A program made the translations under genes and the position numbers. A stretch of DNA of 64,000 bases from Paraplanobispora takensis (GTDB lineage Bacteria > Actinomycetota > Actinomycetes > Streptosporangiales > Streptosporangiaceae). The stretch covers positions 310,001 to 374,000 of the forward strand of contig NZ_BOOK01000004.1 of assembly GCF_016863195.1 (NCBI RefSeq), written 5' to 3'. Below the pieces are notes generated by a model that saw only the letters and a program-made list of their open reading frames with translations, searched no databases and had not been told where the DNA came from. Of this stretch, positions 25,535 through 33,890 are shown in pieces. The stretch's first letter is position 1. Every line of letters begins with the position of its first letter.

Positions 25535-26781
25535 AGTTCTCGATATTCCTCAATCCGCAGATTCCCGGCTCCGGATACTCCCAGGAGGACAACGCCGTCG
25601 CCAAGCGGCCGATCGGGCGCGACGTCGAGTCCTACCAGGCGCTGCTGCACGAGGTGCGTGAGATCGCGGTGCACGCCGACCAGATCGGCTTCGACGCGCT
25701 CATGATGACCGAGCACCACTTCCACTCCGAGGGCTTCGAGTTCTCGGTCAACCCGCTGATGTTCCTGACCGACCTGGCCGCCAGGACCGAGCGCATCCTG
25801 CTGGCGCCGCTGGGCATCGTGCTGCCGGCCTGGGACCCGATCCGCGCCGCCGAGGACGTGGCGCTGCTGGACCACTTCAGCAAGGGACGGCTCCGCCTGG
25901 GCGTGGCCCGCGGCTACCAGAACCGGTGGATGAACGTGCTGGGCCAGCGCTGGCACGCCGCCGCCGCCCGCTCCGACGGCTCGGCCTCCGACACCCGCAA
26001 CTTCGACGTCTTCGGCGAGGTACTGAAGATCATGAAGATGGCGTGGACCCAGGACAGCCTGCGCTACAAGTCGGACGTGCTGGACTACGAGGTGCCCTCG
26101 CCGTACGAGGGGATCGAGGGCTGGCCGGCGCTGGAGTGGACGAAGAAGTTCGGCGCCCCCGGCGAGGTGGACGAGCAGGGCCGCATCCACGCCGTCTCCG
26201 TCGGGCCCAAGCCGTACCAGAACCCCTACCCGGAGCTGTGGCAGCCGTTCACCATCTCCGACCGCTCGGTGATCCGCGCCGCCCAGGAGGACATCCTGCC
26301 CTGGATGTTCACCCCGAACCCGGACGAGCACGCCGCCAAGGCCAGGCTCTACCAGGAGGAGTCGGCCAAGTGCGGCCGGGACTACAAGCTGGGCGAGCAC
26401 ACCGGCATCCTCAAGATCGTCGGCATGGCCGACACCCGCGAGGAGGCCATCGCCACCTACGGCAAGGGCATGCAGAAGGACTTCGCCGCCTTCTTCGGCC
26501 CGTTCGGCTATCTGGAGGTCCTGCGCAAGCAGGAGGACGACAAGCACAAGCCGATCAGCCCGGAGAAGGGCGACTACAAGCGCATGAACGAGGTCGAGAT
26601 GGCCCTGCTGGGCGGTCCCGACGACGTCAAGCGCGGCATCCAGCGCATGCTCGACCGCATGCCCGACCTGGAGTGGTTCGGCCTGTTCATGCAGGGCCAG
26701 CAGGGCGTGCTCCCGCTCGACACCGTCAAGCGCAACCTGGAGCTGTTCGCCACCAAGGTCATCCCCGAGTTCGCCGACTGA
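25531..26781 (+). CDS. LLM-class oxidoreductase 3 (long form, 416 aa)
   Basis: This 416-residue luciferase-like protein is longer than its three neighbours in the window. It begins MKFSIFLNPQIPGSGY and contains MMTEHHFHSEGF, a motif of flavin-dependent LLM monooxygenases (luciferase alpha-like), and ILLAPLGIVLPAWDPIRAAEDVALLDHFSKGRL. It may use FMNH2 rather than F420. Its GTG overlaps the hydrolase stop by 4 nt. Together with LLM 4 it suggests two successive oxidation steps on one substrate. Confidence 0.85.
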   Translation: MKFSIFLNPQIPGSGYSQEDNAVAKRPIGRDVESYQALLHEVREIAVHADQIGFDALMMTEHHFHSEGFEFSVNPLMFLTDLAARTERILLAPLGIVLPAWDPIRAAEDVALLDHFSKGRLRLGVARGYQNRWMNVLGQRWHAAAARSDGSASDTRNFDVFGEVLKIMKMAWTQDSLRYKSDVLDYEVPSPYEGIEGWPALEWTKKFGAPGEVDEQGRIHAVSVGPKPYQNPYPELWQPFTISDRSVIRAAQEDILPWMFTPNPDEHAAKARLYQEESAKCGRDYKLGEHTGILKIVGMADTREEAIATYGKGMQKDFAAFFGPFGYLEVLRKQEDDKHKPISPEKGDYKRMNEVEMALLGGPDDVKRGIQRMLDRMPDLEWFGLFMQGQQGVLPLDTVKRNLELFATKVIPEFAD

Positions 26782-26794
26782 CCCCGGAGGATCT

Positions 26795-27685
26795 GTGCAG
26801 TTCTGGCTAGGGGCGTCCTTCGTTCCGACCGACCAGTTCACGGAGCTGGCCAGGGTGGCGGAGCGGTGCGGCATCCACACGCTCACGTTGTCGGACCACA
26901 TCTTCTACGCCGACTTCGACTCCCCCTATCCCTACTCCGACACCGGCGCCCCCCGCTGGGACGCCGACACGCACTGGCCGGACGTGTGGGTGACGATCGG
27001 CGCGATGGCGGCGGTCACCTCGACCCTGCGCTTCTCCCCCAACGTCTACATCGCCCCGGCCCGCGACCTGTTCACCGTCGCCAAGCAGGTCTCGACGGCC
27101 GCGGTCCTGTCCGGGGACCGGGTGAGCTTCGGGGTCGGGGTCGGCTGGTGCAAGGAGGAGTTCCTCCAGACCGGCCAGGACTTCCACACCCGCGGCCGGA
27201 GGCTGGACGAGATGATCCCGGCGCTGCGGCGGCTGTGGGCCGGGGGCACGGTCGAGCACCACGGCACGCACTTCGACTTCGGCCCGCTGTCGATCTGCCC
27301 CGTGCCCGCCGCGCCCGTGCCGTTCTTCGTCGGCGGCGACAGCGAGGCGGCGCTGCGCCGCGCGGCCCGGCTGGGCGACGGCTGGATCGGCAACCGCATC
27401 TACACCGAGGAGCGGCTCGACGCGGTCCTCGCCGACCTGCGGCGCTATCTGCAGGAGTACGGCAGGCCGCAGGACGCCCTGGAGATCATCGCCCCGCTCG
27501 CCGTCATGCCCGACGCGGACACCTACCGCCGCTTCGCCGACAAGGGCGTCACCGGGACGATGGCCGCCCCCTGGTGGCTGGCCACCCCGCAGGAGAAGGA
27601 GCGGTACGGCAGGGGCACCCTGGCGCTCAAGACCGCCACCCTCGAACGCTTCGCCGAGGAGGTCATCGCGAAACTCGACCGTTGA
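26795..27685 (+). CDS. LLM-class F420-type oxidoreductase 4
   Basis: The 296-residue protein starts QFWLGASFVPTDQ and shows LSDHIFYADF, GVGVGWCKEEFLQTGQDFHTRGRRLDE and PFFVGGDSEAALRRAARLGDGW, closely matching LLM 1. This is the F420-linked TIGR03619-like pattern. GGAGG lies 5 nt before the GTG, 13 nt after the LLM 3 stop, so it is the third gene of the operon. A reaction cannot be assigned. Confidence 0.86.
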   Translation: MQFWLGASFVPTDQFTELARVAERCGIHTLTLSDHIFYADFDSPYPYSDTGAPRWDADTHWPDVWVTIGAMAAVTSTLRFSPNVYIAPARDLFTVAKQVSTAAVLSGDRVSFGVGVGWCKEEFLQTGQDFHTRGRRLDEMIPALRRLWAGGTVEHHGTHFDFGPLSICPVPAAPVPFFVGGDSEAALRRAARLGDGWIGNRIYTEERLDAVLADLRRYLQEYGRPQDALEIIAPLAVMPDADTYRRFADKGVTGTMAAPWWLATPQEKERYGRGTLALKTATLERFAEEVIAKLDR

Positions 27686-27713
27686 GCGCCGGACGCGCCA
27701 CGGGCCGGATCCC

Positions 27714-28259
27714 CTAACGGCCGGCGAGCCCCATCTCGGCCAGGGCCAGGTCCATGAAGGCGCCGATGGGCTCGGTGACGGCGCCGACCCTGTGCAGGGC
27801 GGCCATCCCCAGATAGACGCTGTAGCCCGCGACGGCGCGTCCCCGGGCGAGGCCGGGCGGCTGCCCGGCCTCCTCCAGGGAGGCCGCCATGAACTCCAGC
27901 CGCCGCGCGCTCACCCGGCGGGCCGTCTCGGCGGCGAGCGGGTCGTCGGCCGCGCTGATCAGCTGAAAGGCGATCTTGGCGTCCACCGGGTCGCCGAAGG
28001 CGTGCTCCAGCAGCGTGCGCATGCGCAGGGCCGGATCGGGGATCTCCAGCAGCTCGGCGATGATCTCCTCGCTGGAGGCCTCCCAGCGGCCGAGGGCGGC
28101 CTCGACCAGCGCCCGGCGGTTGGCGAAGTGCCAGTAGAAGCTCCCCTTGGTGGCGCCGAGCCGTACCGCCACCGGCTCCACCGCGACGGCCGCCAGGCCG
28201 CCCTCGGCCAGCGCCTCCAGCGCCGCTCCCGCCCAGTCCTGCGCGCTCAACCGTCCCAC
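27714..28259 (-). CDS. TetR-family regulator, divergent from SRPBCC gene
   Basis: The 181-residue protein has a TetR HTH (AQDWAGAALEALAEGGLAAV, LGATKGSFYWHFANRRALVEAAL) and a helical ligand domain. Three 18-bp palindromes of type CCATACGC-NN-GCGTATGG lie between it and the divergent SRPBCC gene. They very likely form its operator, controlling both genes. The GTG at 28259 is the only in-frame start near the operator. Confidence 0.88.
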   Translation of the reverse strand: MGRLSAQDWAGAALEALAEGGLAAVAVEPVAVRLGATKGSFYWHFANRRALVEAALGRWEASSEEIIAELLEIPDPALRMRTLLEHAFGDPVDAKIAFQLISAADDPLAAETARRVSARRLEFMAASLEEAGQPPGLARGRAVAGYSVYLGMAALHRVGAVTEPIGAFMDLALAEMGLAGR

Positions 28260-28271
28260 CTGGCCAGTCTT

Positions 28272-28351
28272 CCATGCGCGGGCGTATGGCGGGGGCGGCC
28301 GGCCACCCTTCCATACGCAGGCGTATAGTCAAACCATACGCAACCGTATGG
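28272..28351. promoter_or_regulatory. Triple TetR operator
   Basis: CCATGCGCGGGCGTATGG (28272-28289), CCATACGCAGGCGTATAG (28311-28328) and CCATACGCAACCGTATGG (28334-28351) are three near-palindromic 18-bp sites in the 101-base divergent gap. The last ends at the Shine-Dalgarno of the SRPBCC gene. Confidence 0.75.
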
Positions 28352-28360
28352 AGGTGGACC

Positions 28361-28777
28361 GTGGTCTACAACATGCACGAACGCGTCGTCCCGGCATCCC
28401 CCGAGCGCGTCTGGGACCTGCTCATGGGACTGGGCGGCGAAGGGGACCGGCTCTGGCCGCAGGAGAAGGGCCGGTTCCACCTCCCCGAGGGCGTCAGGCC
28501 CGGCGCCCCCGTCGAGCACGACCCGATGCGCTACACGGTCGGCGCCGTCGAGCCCCATCGCCGGATCTGGTTCGACACCGAGGAGATGACCGGCGGGCAC
28601 GGCTTCACGCTCCGCCCGGTCGAGGGCGGCACCCTCGTCCGGCACGAGATCAAGGGCCGCACCACGGGATTGTTCCGGCTGCTGTGGCCGGTGCTGATCC
28701 GCTGGCAGCACGACGCCGTCCTGGAGCGGCTCCTGGACAACCTGGAACGGGAGGCCCGCCGCGTCGGCGCCGGCTGA
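28361..28777 (+). CDS. SRPBCC-family (polyketide cyclase-like) protein
   Basis: The 138-residue protein begins VYNMHERVVPASPERVWDLLM, the usual first strand and helix of the SRPBCC/START fold. It continues through IWFDTEEMTGGHGFTLRPVEGGT to a long C-terminal helix. Such proteins bind hydrophobic ligands in a cavity. GTG at 28361 has GGAGG 6 nt upstream. It is divergent from, and likely controlled by, the neighbouring TetR. The ligand is unknown. Confidence 0.82.
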   Translation: MVYNMHERVVPASPERVWDLLMGLGGEGDRLWPQEKGRFHLPEGVRPGAPVEHDPMRYTVGAVEPHRRIWFDTEEMTGGHGFTLRPVEGGTLVRHEIKGRTTGLFRLLWPVLIRWQHDAVLERLLDNLEREARRVGAG

Positions 28778-28800
28778 CGGGCCACGCCCGGGTGAGCCGA

Positions 28801-28812
28801 TAGCCTGGCCCG
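28801..28812 (+). promoter_or_regulatory. Leaderless promoter of the HipA-like kinase gene
   Basis: TAGCCT at 28801-28806 is followed after exactly 6 nt by the GTG start at 28813, so transcription would begin at the start codon. Confidence 0.55.
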
Positions 28813-29631
28813 GTGCTGGAAGAGATCACGGCGACCCGTTACGTCACGCCGCTGCGTGAGGGCGGGTCGCTGCCCGGGGTGATGGAGGCCGACGACCTCG
28901 GCACCTACGCCGTGAAGTTCCGGGGGGCCGGGCAGGGCCCCCGGGTGCTGGTCGCCGAGGTCGTCTGCGCCGAGCTGGCCAGGCGGCTCGGCCTGCGCAC
29001 CCCCGAGCTGAAGGTGATCGGGGTCGATCCGCAGCTGGGCGCCCGCGAGCCCGACGAGGAGATCCAGGACCTGCTCAAGGCCAGCGCCGGGCGCAACCTC
29101 GCCGTCGACTTCCTGCCCGGCGCCCTGGGGTTCGAGCCGCTGGCCTGGCCGCCGGACCCGGTCTTCGCCTCCCGGCTGCTGTGGTTCGACGCGCTGATCC
29201 ACAACGTCGACCGCAGCTGGCGCAACCCCAACCTGCTGCTCTGGCACGGCGACGTCTGGCTGATCGACCACGGCGCCGCGCTGTGGTTCCACCACAACTG
29301 GCGCACCGCCGACCCGCAGCGCGGCTTCGACGCGGGCGACCACGTCCTGGCCCCCTTCGCCACCGCGATGGACGAGGCCGACGCCGAGCTGAGCGAGCGG
29401 ATCACCCCCGAGCTCCTCGACGCGGTGGTGGCCGAGGTGCCGGACGAGTGGCTGGCCGGCGAGCCGGGGTTCGACGACGCGCAGGCCGTACGGCATGCCT
29501 ACACCGAGCACCTGCTCGCCCGCGCGCACGGGCCGCGGCAGTGGCGGCCGGAGCCGGGAACGGGGACCCCCGCCCCGCGCGAGAACAAGAGGTCCGGCTC
29601 GGTCGGCGCGTTCTGGAAGGGCATCCGATGA
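28813..29631 (+). CDS. HipA-like kinase
   Basis: The 272-residue protein shows the HipA-type kinase core: GTYAVKFRGAGQGPRVLVAEVVCAELA supplies the nucleotide-binding lysine region. WFDALIHNVDRSWRNPNLLLW is the catalytic loop (H-N-x-D-R-x-x-x-N-P-N) and WLIDHGAALWF the metal-binding Asp segment. It lacks the N-terminal HipA lobe, so it is a short stand-alone form. It overlaps the DUF3037 gene by 4 nt. No HipB-like HTH antitoxin is adjacent, so a classical toxin role is not supported. Confidence 0.8.
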   Translation: MLEEITATRYVTPLREGGSLPGVMEADDLGTYAVKFRGAGQGPRVLVAEVVCAELARRLGLRTPELKVIGVDPQLGAREPDEEIQDLLKASAGRNLAVDFLPGALGFEPLAWPPDPVFASRLLWFDALIHNVDRSWRNPNLLLWHGDVWLIDHGAALWFHHNWRTADPQRGFDAGDHVLAPFATAMDEADAELSERITPELLDAVVAEVPDEWLAGEPGFDDAQAVRHAYTEHLLARAHGPRQWRPEPGTGTPAPRENKRSGSVGAFWKGIR

Positions 29632-30008
29632 GAGACGTCTACGAGTACGCCGTCATCCGGGTCATCCCCCGCGTCGAGCGGGGCGAGCTGATCAACGCGG
29701 GCATCCTGCTCTACTGCCAGCCCCGCGACTACCTGTGCGCCAGGGTGGAGCTGGACGAGGCGCGGCTGCGCGCGCTGGACGCCCACGTGGACCTCGACGG
29801 GGTACGGCACGCGCTCGGCGCCTATCCCATCTCCTGCGCCGGCGAGACCGGCCCGCTGTCCGCGGAGCCGCTCGGCAGCCGGTTCCGCTGGCTGACCGCG
29901 CCGCGTAGCACGATCGTGCAGGCCGGCCCGGTCCACGCGGGTCTCACCGAATCCCCCGAGGCCGAGCTGGAGCACCTGATGACCCGCCTGGTCAGGACGG
30001 CCGTCTGA
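29628..30008 (+). CDS. DUF3037 protein, partner of the HipA-like kinase
   Basis: The 126-residue protein begins RDVYEYAVIRVIPRVERGELINAGILLYC, the hallmark of DUF3037. The family has no assigned reaction but is very often encoded directly after a HipA-like kinase, as here with a 4-nt ATGA overlap. The pair may form a two-component kinase system. A terminator hairpin overlaps the stop. Confidence 0.82.
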   Translation: MRDVYEYAVIRVIPRVERGELINAGILLYCQPRDYLCARVELDEARLRALDAHVDLDGVRHALGAYPISCAGETGPLSAEPLGSRFRWLTAPRSTIVQAGPVHAGLTESPEAELEHLMTRLVRTAV

Positions 30009-30019
30009 CCCGGCCGTCC
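29995..30019. terminator. Terminator hairpin between DUF3037 and GNAT genes
   Basis: GGACGGCC (29995-30002) and GGCCGTCC (30012-30019) form an 8-bp perfect stem over a 9-nt loop that contains the TGA of the DUF3037 gene. The GNAT gene ends convergently at 30033. Confidence 0.55.
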
Positions 30020-30032
30020 GGCGGAAAGCGGG

Positions 30033-30878
30033 TCAGAAGAGCACCGACATGAAGGTGTCGACCTCTTTGAAGCCCGCCCTGCGGTAGGCGGCCCTGGCCG
30101 GGGCGTTGTAGTCGTTGACGTACAGCGAGACCACCGGCGCGAAGCAGTCGAGGGCGTACTTGACCACCGCGGCCATCCCGGCCACCGCGTGACCCTTCCC
30201 ACGGTGGTCGGGATGCACCCAGACCCCCTGGATCTGGCAGGCCAGCGGGGTGACGGCGCCGATCTCCGCCTTGAAGACGACCGTGCCGTCCTCGATCCGG
30301 GCGTAGGAACGGCCGATGCGGATCAGCTCGGCGACCCGTGAGCGGTACAGCGCGCCGCCGTCGCCCGCCTCCGGGGAGACGCCCACCTCCTCGGTGAACA
30401 TCGCCACGCAGGCCGGCAGCAGGATCTCGAACTCCTCCGGCCGCACCCGCCGTACCAGCGGGTCGGCCGGCACCGGCGAGGGCGCCGAGATGGCCATCAG
30501 CGGCTGCGCCCAGCGGATCGCCCGGGCGGGTCCCCAGGAGGGCTCCAGCCGCTCCCACAGCAGCTCGACCGGGCCCGCGGGCCCGACGATCGACGAGCAG
30601 CGGCGCCCCTGCCTGCGCGCCCGGTCGGCGAAGGCGTGCACGGCCTCGGGACCGGCGTTCACCGGGACCAGGTTGGCTCCCGCGTAACACAGAGAGGTCA
30701 GACCGCCGCGCGGGCCGAACCCCCACATCTGACCACCGAGCCGGGCCGGATTGAGCCCGACCGAACGGACCCTGGAGGCGACGAAGACGTTGACGACGGG
30801 GTCGGCGTCCAGAAGCGCCAGGACCTCGTCACGATCGTTGTCGTCGAGCACGCGCGACGCCGTTGTACGCAGCATCAC
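30033..30878 (-). CDS. GNAT acetyltransferase with N-terminal DUF4081-like domain
   Basis: The 281-residue protein has an N-terminal DUF4081-type half (LDADPVVNVFVASRVRSVGL...) and a C-terminal GNAT domain with the acetyl-CoA loop VWVHPDHRGKGHAVAGMAA and YVNDYNAPARAAYRRAGF. In many actinobacteria this gene lies downstream of ispG, as here, although a secreted hydrolase gene intervenes. GTG at 30878 follows TAGGCT (30890-30885) by 6 nt, so it may be leaderless. The substrate is unknown. Confidence 0.87.
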   Translation of the reverse strand: MMLRTTASRVLDDNDRDEVLALLDADPVVNVFVASRVRSVGLNPARLGGQMWGFGPRGGLTSLCYAGANLVPVNAGPEAVHAFADRARRQGRRCSSIVGPAGPVELLWERLEPSWGPARAIRWAQPLMAISAPSPVPADPLVRRVRPEEFEILLPACVAMFTEEVGVSPEAGDGGALYRSRVAELIRIGRSYARIEDGTVVFKAEIGAVTPLACQIQGVWVHPDHRGKGHAVAGMAAVVKYALDCFAPVVSLYVNDYNAPARAAYRRAGFKEVDTFMSVLF

Positions 30879-30959
30879 CCGCCCAGCCTACGCGACCCCC
30901 TCGATTTTGGCAGGAACCCACGCATGACCGGCGTGAAGTGCCATCTCGGGCGGCGGCCG

Positions 30960-32534
30960 TCACCGGCCCTGCCCGGCCTTGCGCTGCGCCAGGGGGATGG
31001 CCCGCTGCTCCGGCTGCGGTTCCGGGGTCGCCGCGCAGCGCGCGTCGGCGCCGGAGTCGCCCGCGGGGCGGGGCAGCGTGCCGTCCCTGAGGTAGGCGGC
31101 CAGGATCCGGTCGGCGCACTGGTTGCCGGCGAAGGAGACGCCGTGGTTGCCGCCGGGCTCGACCACCAGCCGGGAGCGCGAGAAGATCCTGCGCAGCTCC
31201 AGCGCCCCGGAGTAGGGGGTGGCCGCGTCGCGCCGGGACTGCAGGAGCAGGATGGGCGGGAGCTTCCTGTCGTCCTGGATCCGCACCGGGGAGCCGGCCG
31301 GGCCGGGCCAGAACACGCACGGCGCGTTGTACCAGGCGTTCGACCAGGCGAGGAAGGGCCGGTCGGCGTGGATCGCCGCCGTGTCGGCCCGCCACCGGGT
31401 CCACTGACGCGGCCAGGCCGCGTCGCTGCACTGCACCGCCAGATAGACGGCGTAGCCGTTCTCGCTCTCGGCGTCGCCGGCGGCGTACCGGCGGTGGGCG
31501 GCCAGCAGGGGCGCGGTGTCGCCACGCCGGACGTAGGCGGACAGCGCCTTGGCCAGCTCCGGCCAGACCATGTCGGAGTAGCCGCCGACGGTGTAGATGT
31601 CGTCGAACTCGCTCGGGCCGATCACGCCGCCCGCCGGGCGGGTGCGCAGCCGCTCGCGCGTGGAGTACCAGGCGAAGGAGACCGCCTTGCGGGTCCCGCC
31701 CAGCCGGTAGGCGTCGTTGTGGCGGGCCGTCCACCGCAGGAAGTCCTGGTGCCGCCGGTCGAAGGCGACGTTCTGGCTGAGGTTGGCGGTGTACCAGACG
31801 CGCCGGGGGTCGACCACGCTGTCCAGTACCAGCCGCTTGACCCGGCCGGGGAAGAGCGTCGCGTAGACCGCGCCGAGGTAGGTCCCGTAGGAGTAGCCCA
31901 GGTAGCTGATCTTGGGCTCGCCCAGCGCCCTCCGGATCGCGTCCATGTCCCGGGCGGAGTTCTCGGTGGTCATGTGGGGCAGCACCCAGCTCCACCGCAT
32001 CTCGCACGCCTCGGCGTACTGGCGGGCCCGGCCCAGGAGCAGCGACTCCTCCCGGGTGCTCCCGGGCACGTTGTCCGGCCGCGGGGCCGCGTAGTGCTTG
32101 CGCGGGTCCATGCACCGCAGCGCGGGCTCGCTGCGGCCCACCCCGCGCGGGTCGAAGCCGATCACGTCGTAGCGGTCGGCCAGCCCCGGGGGCAGCGCCG
32201 CCGCGACCCGCCTGGCCAGGCTGCGCCCGGAGGCCCCCGGCCCGCCGGGGTTGACCAGCAGGACGCCCAGGTGGTCGCGGTCCCGGGAGGCCCGGCCCTT
32301 GATGCGGTTCAGGGCGATGGAGATCGTCTGGTACGGCTCGCGGTAGTCGAGCGGCACCCGGAGCGTCGCGCACTCCACCCCCGGGTCCGCGGGCTCCCGG
32401 CCACCCGCCCCGTCACACGGCCCCCAGATCAGCCTCCCGATCCCCGGGTGAACCTGCGCCACCGCCTGCGGCGGCGCTCCGACGGTGACGGCAAGCATCA
32501 ATGCGACGCCGGTGACCCCCACGACCCTCTTCAC
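30960..32534 (-). CDS. Secreted alpha/beta hydrolase (TAP-like peptidase)
   Basis: The 524-residue protein has a signal peptide (VKRVVGVTGVALMLAVTVGAPPQAVA). The alpha/beta hydrolase domain carries VNPGGPGASG, nucleophile GYSYGTYLG, and a C-terminal TAP-like part with LLQSRRDAATPYSGA (acid) and GGNHGVSF (His). The family includes secreted tri- and tetrapeptidyl aminopeptidases of actinomycetes. GTG 32534 has GGGAG 9 nt upstream and restores a normal signal peptide; a longer frame from 32600 does not. It lies downstream of ispG on the same strand. Confidence 0.87.
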   Translation of the reverse strand: MKRVVGVTGVALMLAVTVGAPPQAVAQVHPGIGRLIWGPCDGAGGREPADPGVECATLRVPLDYREPYQTISIALNRIKGRASRDRDHLGVLLVNPGGPGASGRSLARRVAAALPPGLADRYDVIGFDPRGVGRSEPALRCMDPRKHYAAPRPDNVPGSTREESLLLGRARQYAEACEMRWSWVLPHMTTENSARDMDAIRRALGEPKISYLGYSYGTYLGAVYATLFPGRVKRLVLDSVVDPRRVWYTANLSQNVAFDRRHQDFLRWTARHNDAYRLGGTRKAVSFAWYSTRERLRTRPAGGVIGPSEFDDIYTVGGYSDMVWPELAKALSAYVRRGDTAPLLAAHRRYAAGDAESENGYAVYLAVQCSDAAWPRQWTRWRADTAAIHADRPFLAWSNAWYNAPCVFWPGPAGSPVRIQDDRKLPPILLLQSRRDAATPYSGALELRRIFSRSRLVVEPGGNHGVSFAGNQCADRILAAYLRDGTLPRPAGDSGADARCAATPEPQPEQRAIPLAQRKAGQGR

Positions 32535-32690
32535 TGGGTCTCTCCCCTCGCTGGTGCCAGAGGAGATGGTCCCTCGGAAGGCGTCGCGGGGAGGGGTCAT
32601 CCGGGCAGACGATTACCAATATGTAGTCAATCGATTGCCAGGTGTAATCATCCCGGGCCCGGCGCAGACCGCCGCAGGAACGCGGGCAGG

Positions 32691-33854
32691 TCAGCGCACG
32701 ACGACCTCGGGGCCGGAGGCGTCGTCGAGGTCGACCTCGACGCCCATCTCCTCGGCCAGCCGCAGGGCCTCCTCGATCAGGGTCTCGACGATCTGCGACT
32801 CGGGCACGGTCTTGATGACCTCGCCCTTGACGAAGATCTGGCCCTTGCCGTTACCCGAGGCGACGCCCAGGTCGGCCTCGCGGGCCTCGCCCGGGCCGTT
32901 GACGACGCAGCCCATGACCGCCACCCGCAGCGGGACCTTCAGGCCCTCCAGCCCGGCCTGGACCTGCTCGGCCAGGGTGTAGACGTCGACCTGGGCCCGG
33001 CCGCACGACGGGCAGGAGACGATCTCCAGGCCGCGCTCGCGCAGGCCCAGCGACTCCAGGATGCCGATGCCGACCTTGATCTCCTCCACCGGCGGGGCCG
33101 ACAGCGAGACGCGGATGGTGTCGCCGATGCCCTCGGCCAGCAGCGCGCCGAAGGCCACCGCCGACTTGATGGTGCCCTGGAAGGCCGGGCCGGCCTCGGT
33201 GACGCCCAGGTGCAGCGGGTAGTCGCACTGCTGCGCGAGCAGCCGGTAGGCCTGGATCATCACGACCGGGTCGTTGTGCTTGACCGAGATCTTGATGTCC
33301 CGGAAACCGTGCTCCTCGAACAGCGAGCACTCCCACAGCGCGGACTCCACCAGCGCCTCGGGGGTCGCCTTGCCGTACTTCTGCAGCAGGCGCGGGTCGA
33401 GTGAACCGGCGTTGACGCCGATGCGGATCGGCACCCCGTGGTCGGCCGCGGCCTTGGCGATCTCGCCGACCTTGTCGTCGAACTTCTTGATGTTGCCCGG
33501 GTTGACCCGGACCGCCGCGCAGCCCGCCTCGATCGCGGCGAAGACGTACTTCGGCTGGAAGTGGATGTCGGCGATCACCGGGATCTGCGACTTCTTCGCG
33601 ATGATCGGCAACGCCTCGGCGTCGTCCTGGGAGGGCACCGCCACCCGGACGATCTGGCAGCCCGACGCGGTGAGCGCGGCGATCTGCTGGAGGGTGGCGT
33701 TGATGTCGGCGGTGACCGTGGTGGTCATGGACTGCACCGAGACCGGCGCGTCACCGCCCACCGGGACGGAGCCGACCATGATCTGGCGGGAACGGCGTCG
33801 CTCGGCGATCGGCTTGATCCTGACCGAGGGGATACCGAGAGCAACAGAAGTCAT
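32691..33854 (-). CDS. ispG: 4-hydroxy-3-methylbut-2-enyl diphosphate synthase
   Basis: The 387-residue protein has the IspG/GcpE signatures: TIM-barrel start [28 protein letters not shown] and IGVNAGSLD. The [4Fe-4S] cysteines are in [11 protein letters not shown] and [17 protein letters not shown]. It converts MEcPP to HMBPP in the non-mevalonate isoprenoid pathway. AAGGG precedes the ATG by about 7 nt. It lies only 36 nt after dxr. The site-2 protease gene (rip1/rseP) that commonly sits between these two in actinobacteria is absent here. Confidence 0.97.
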   Translation of the reverse strand: MTSVALGIPSVRIKPIAERRRSRQIMVGSVPVGGDAPVSVQSMTTTVTADINATLQQIAALTASGCQIVRVAVPSQDDAEALPIIAKKSQIPVIADIHFQPKYVFAAIEAGCAAVRVNPGNIKKFDDKVGEIAKAAADHGVPIRIGVNAGSLDPRLLQKYGKATPEALVESALWECSLFEEHGFRDIKISVKHNDPVVMIQAYRLLAQQCDYPLHLGVTEAGPAFQGTIKSAVAFGALLAEGIGDTIRVSLSAPPVEEIKVGIGILESLGLRERGLEIVSCPSCGRAQVDVYTLAEQVQAGLEGLKVPLRVAVMGCVVNGPGEAREADLGVASGNGKGQIFVKGEVIKTVPESQIVETLIEEALRLAEEMGVEVDLDDASGPEVVVR

Positions 33855-33890
33855 TTTCAGCCCTTTGAAGAGTCGACGACGCGTTCCAGT

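Noticed and set aside
23736-27685. Antibiotic biosynthetic gene cluster suggested by several LLM oxidoreductases
   Set aside because: No synthase, ligase or tailoring core genes are present; a Liv-type importer, ADH and hydrolase under the same operator point to catabolism.
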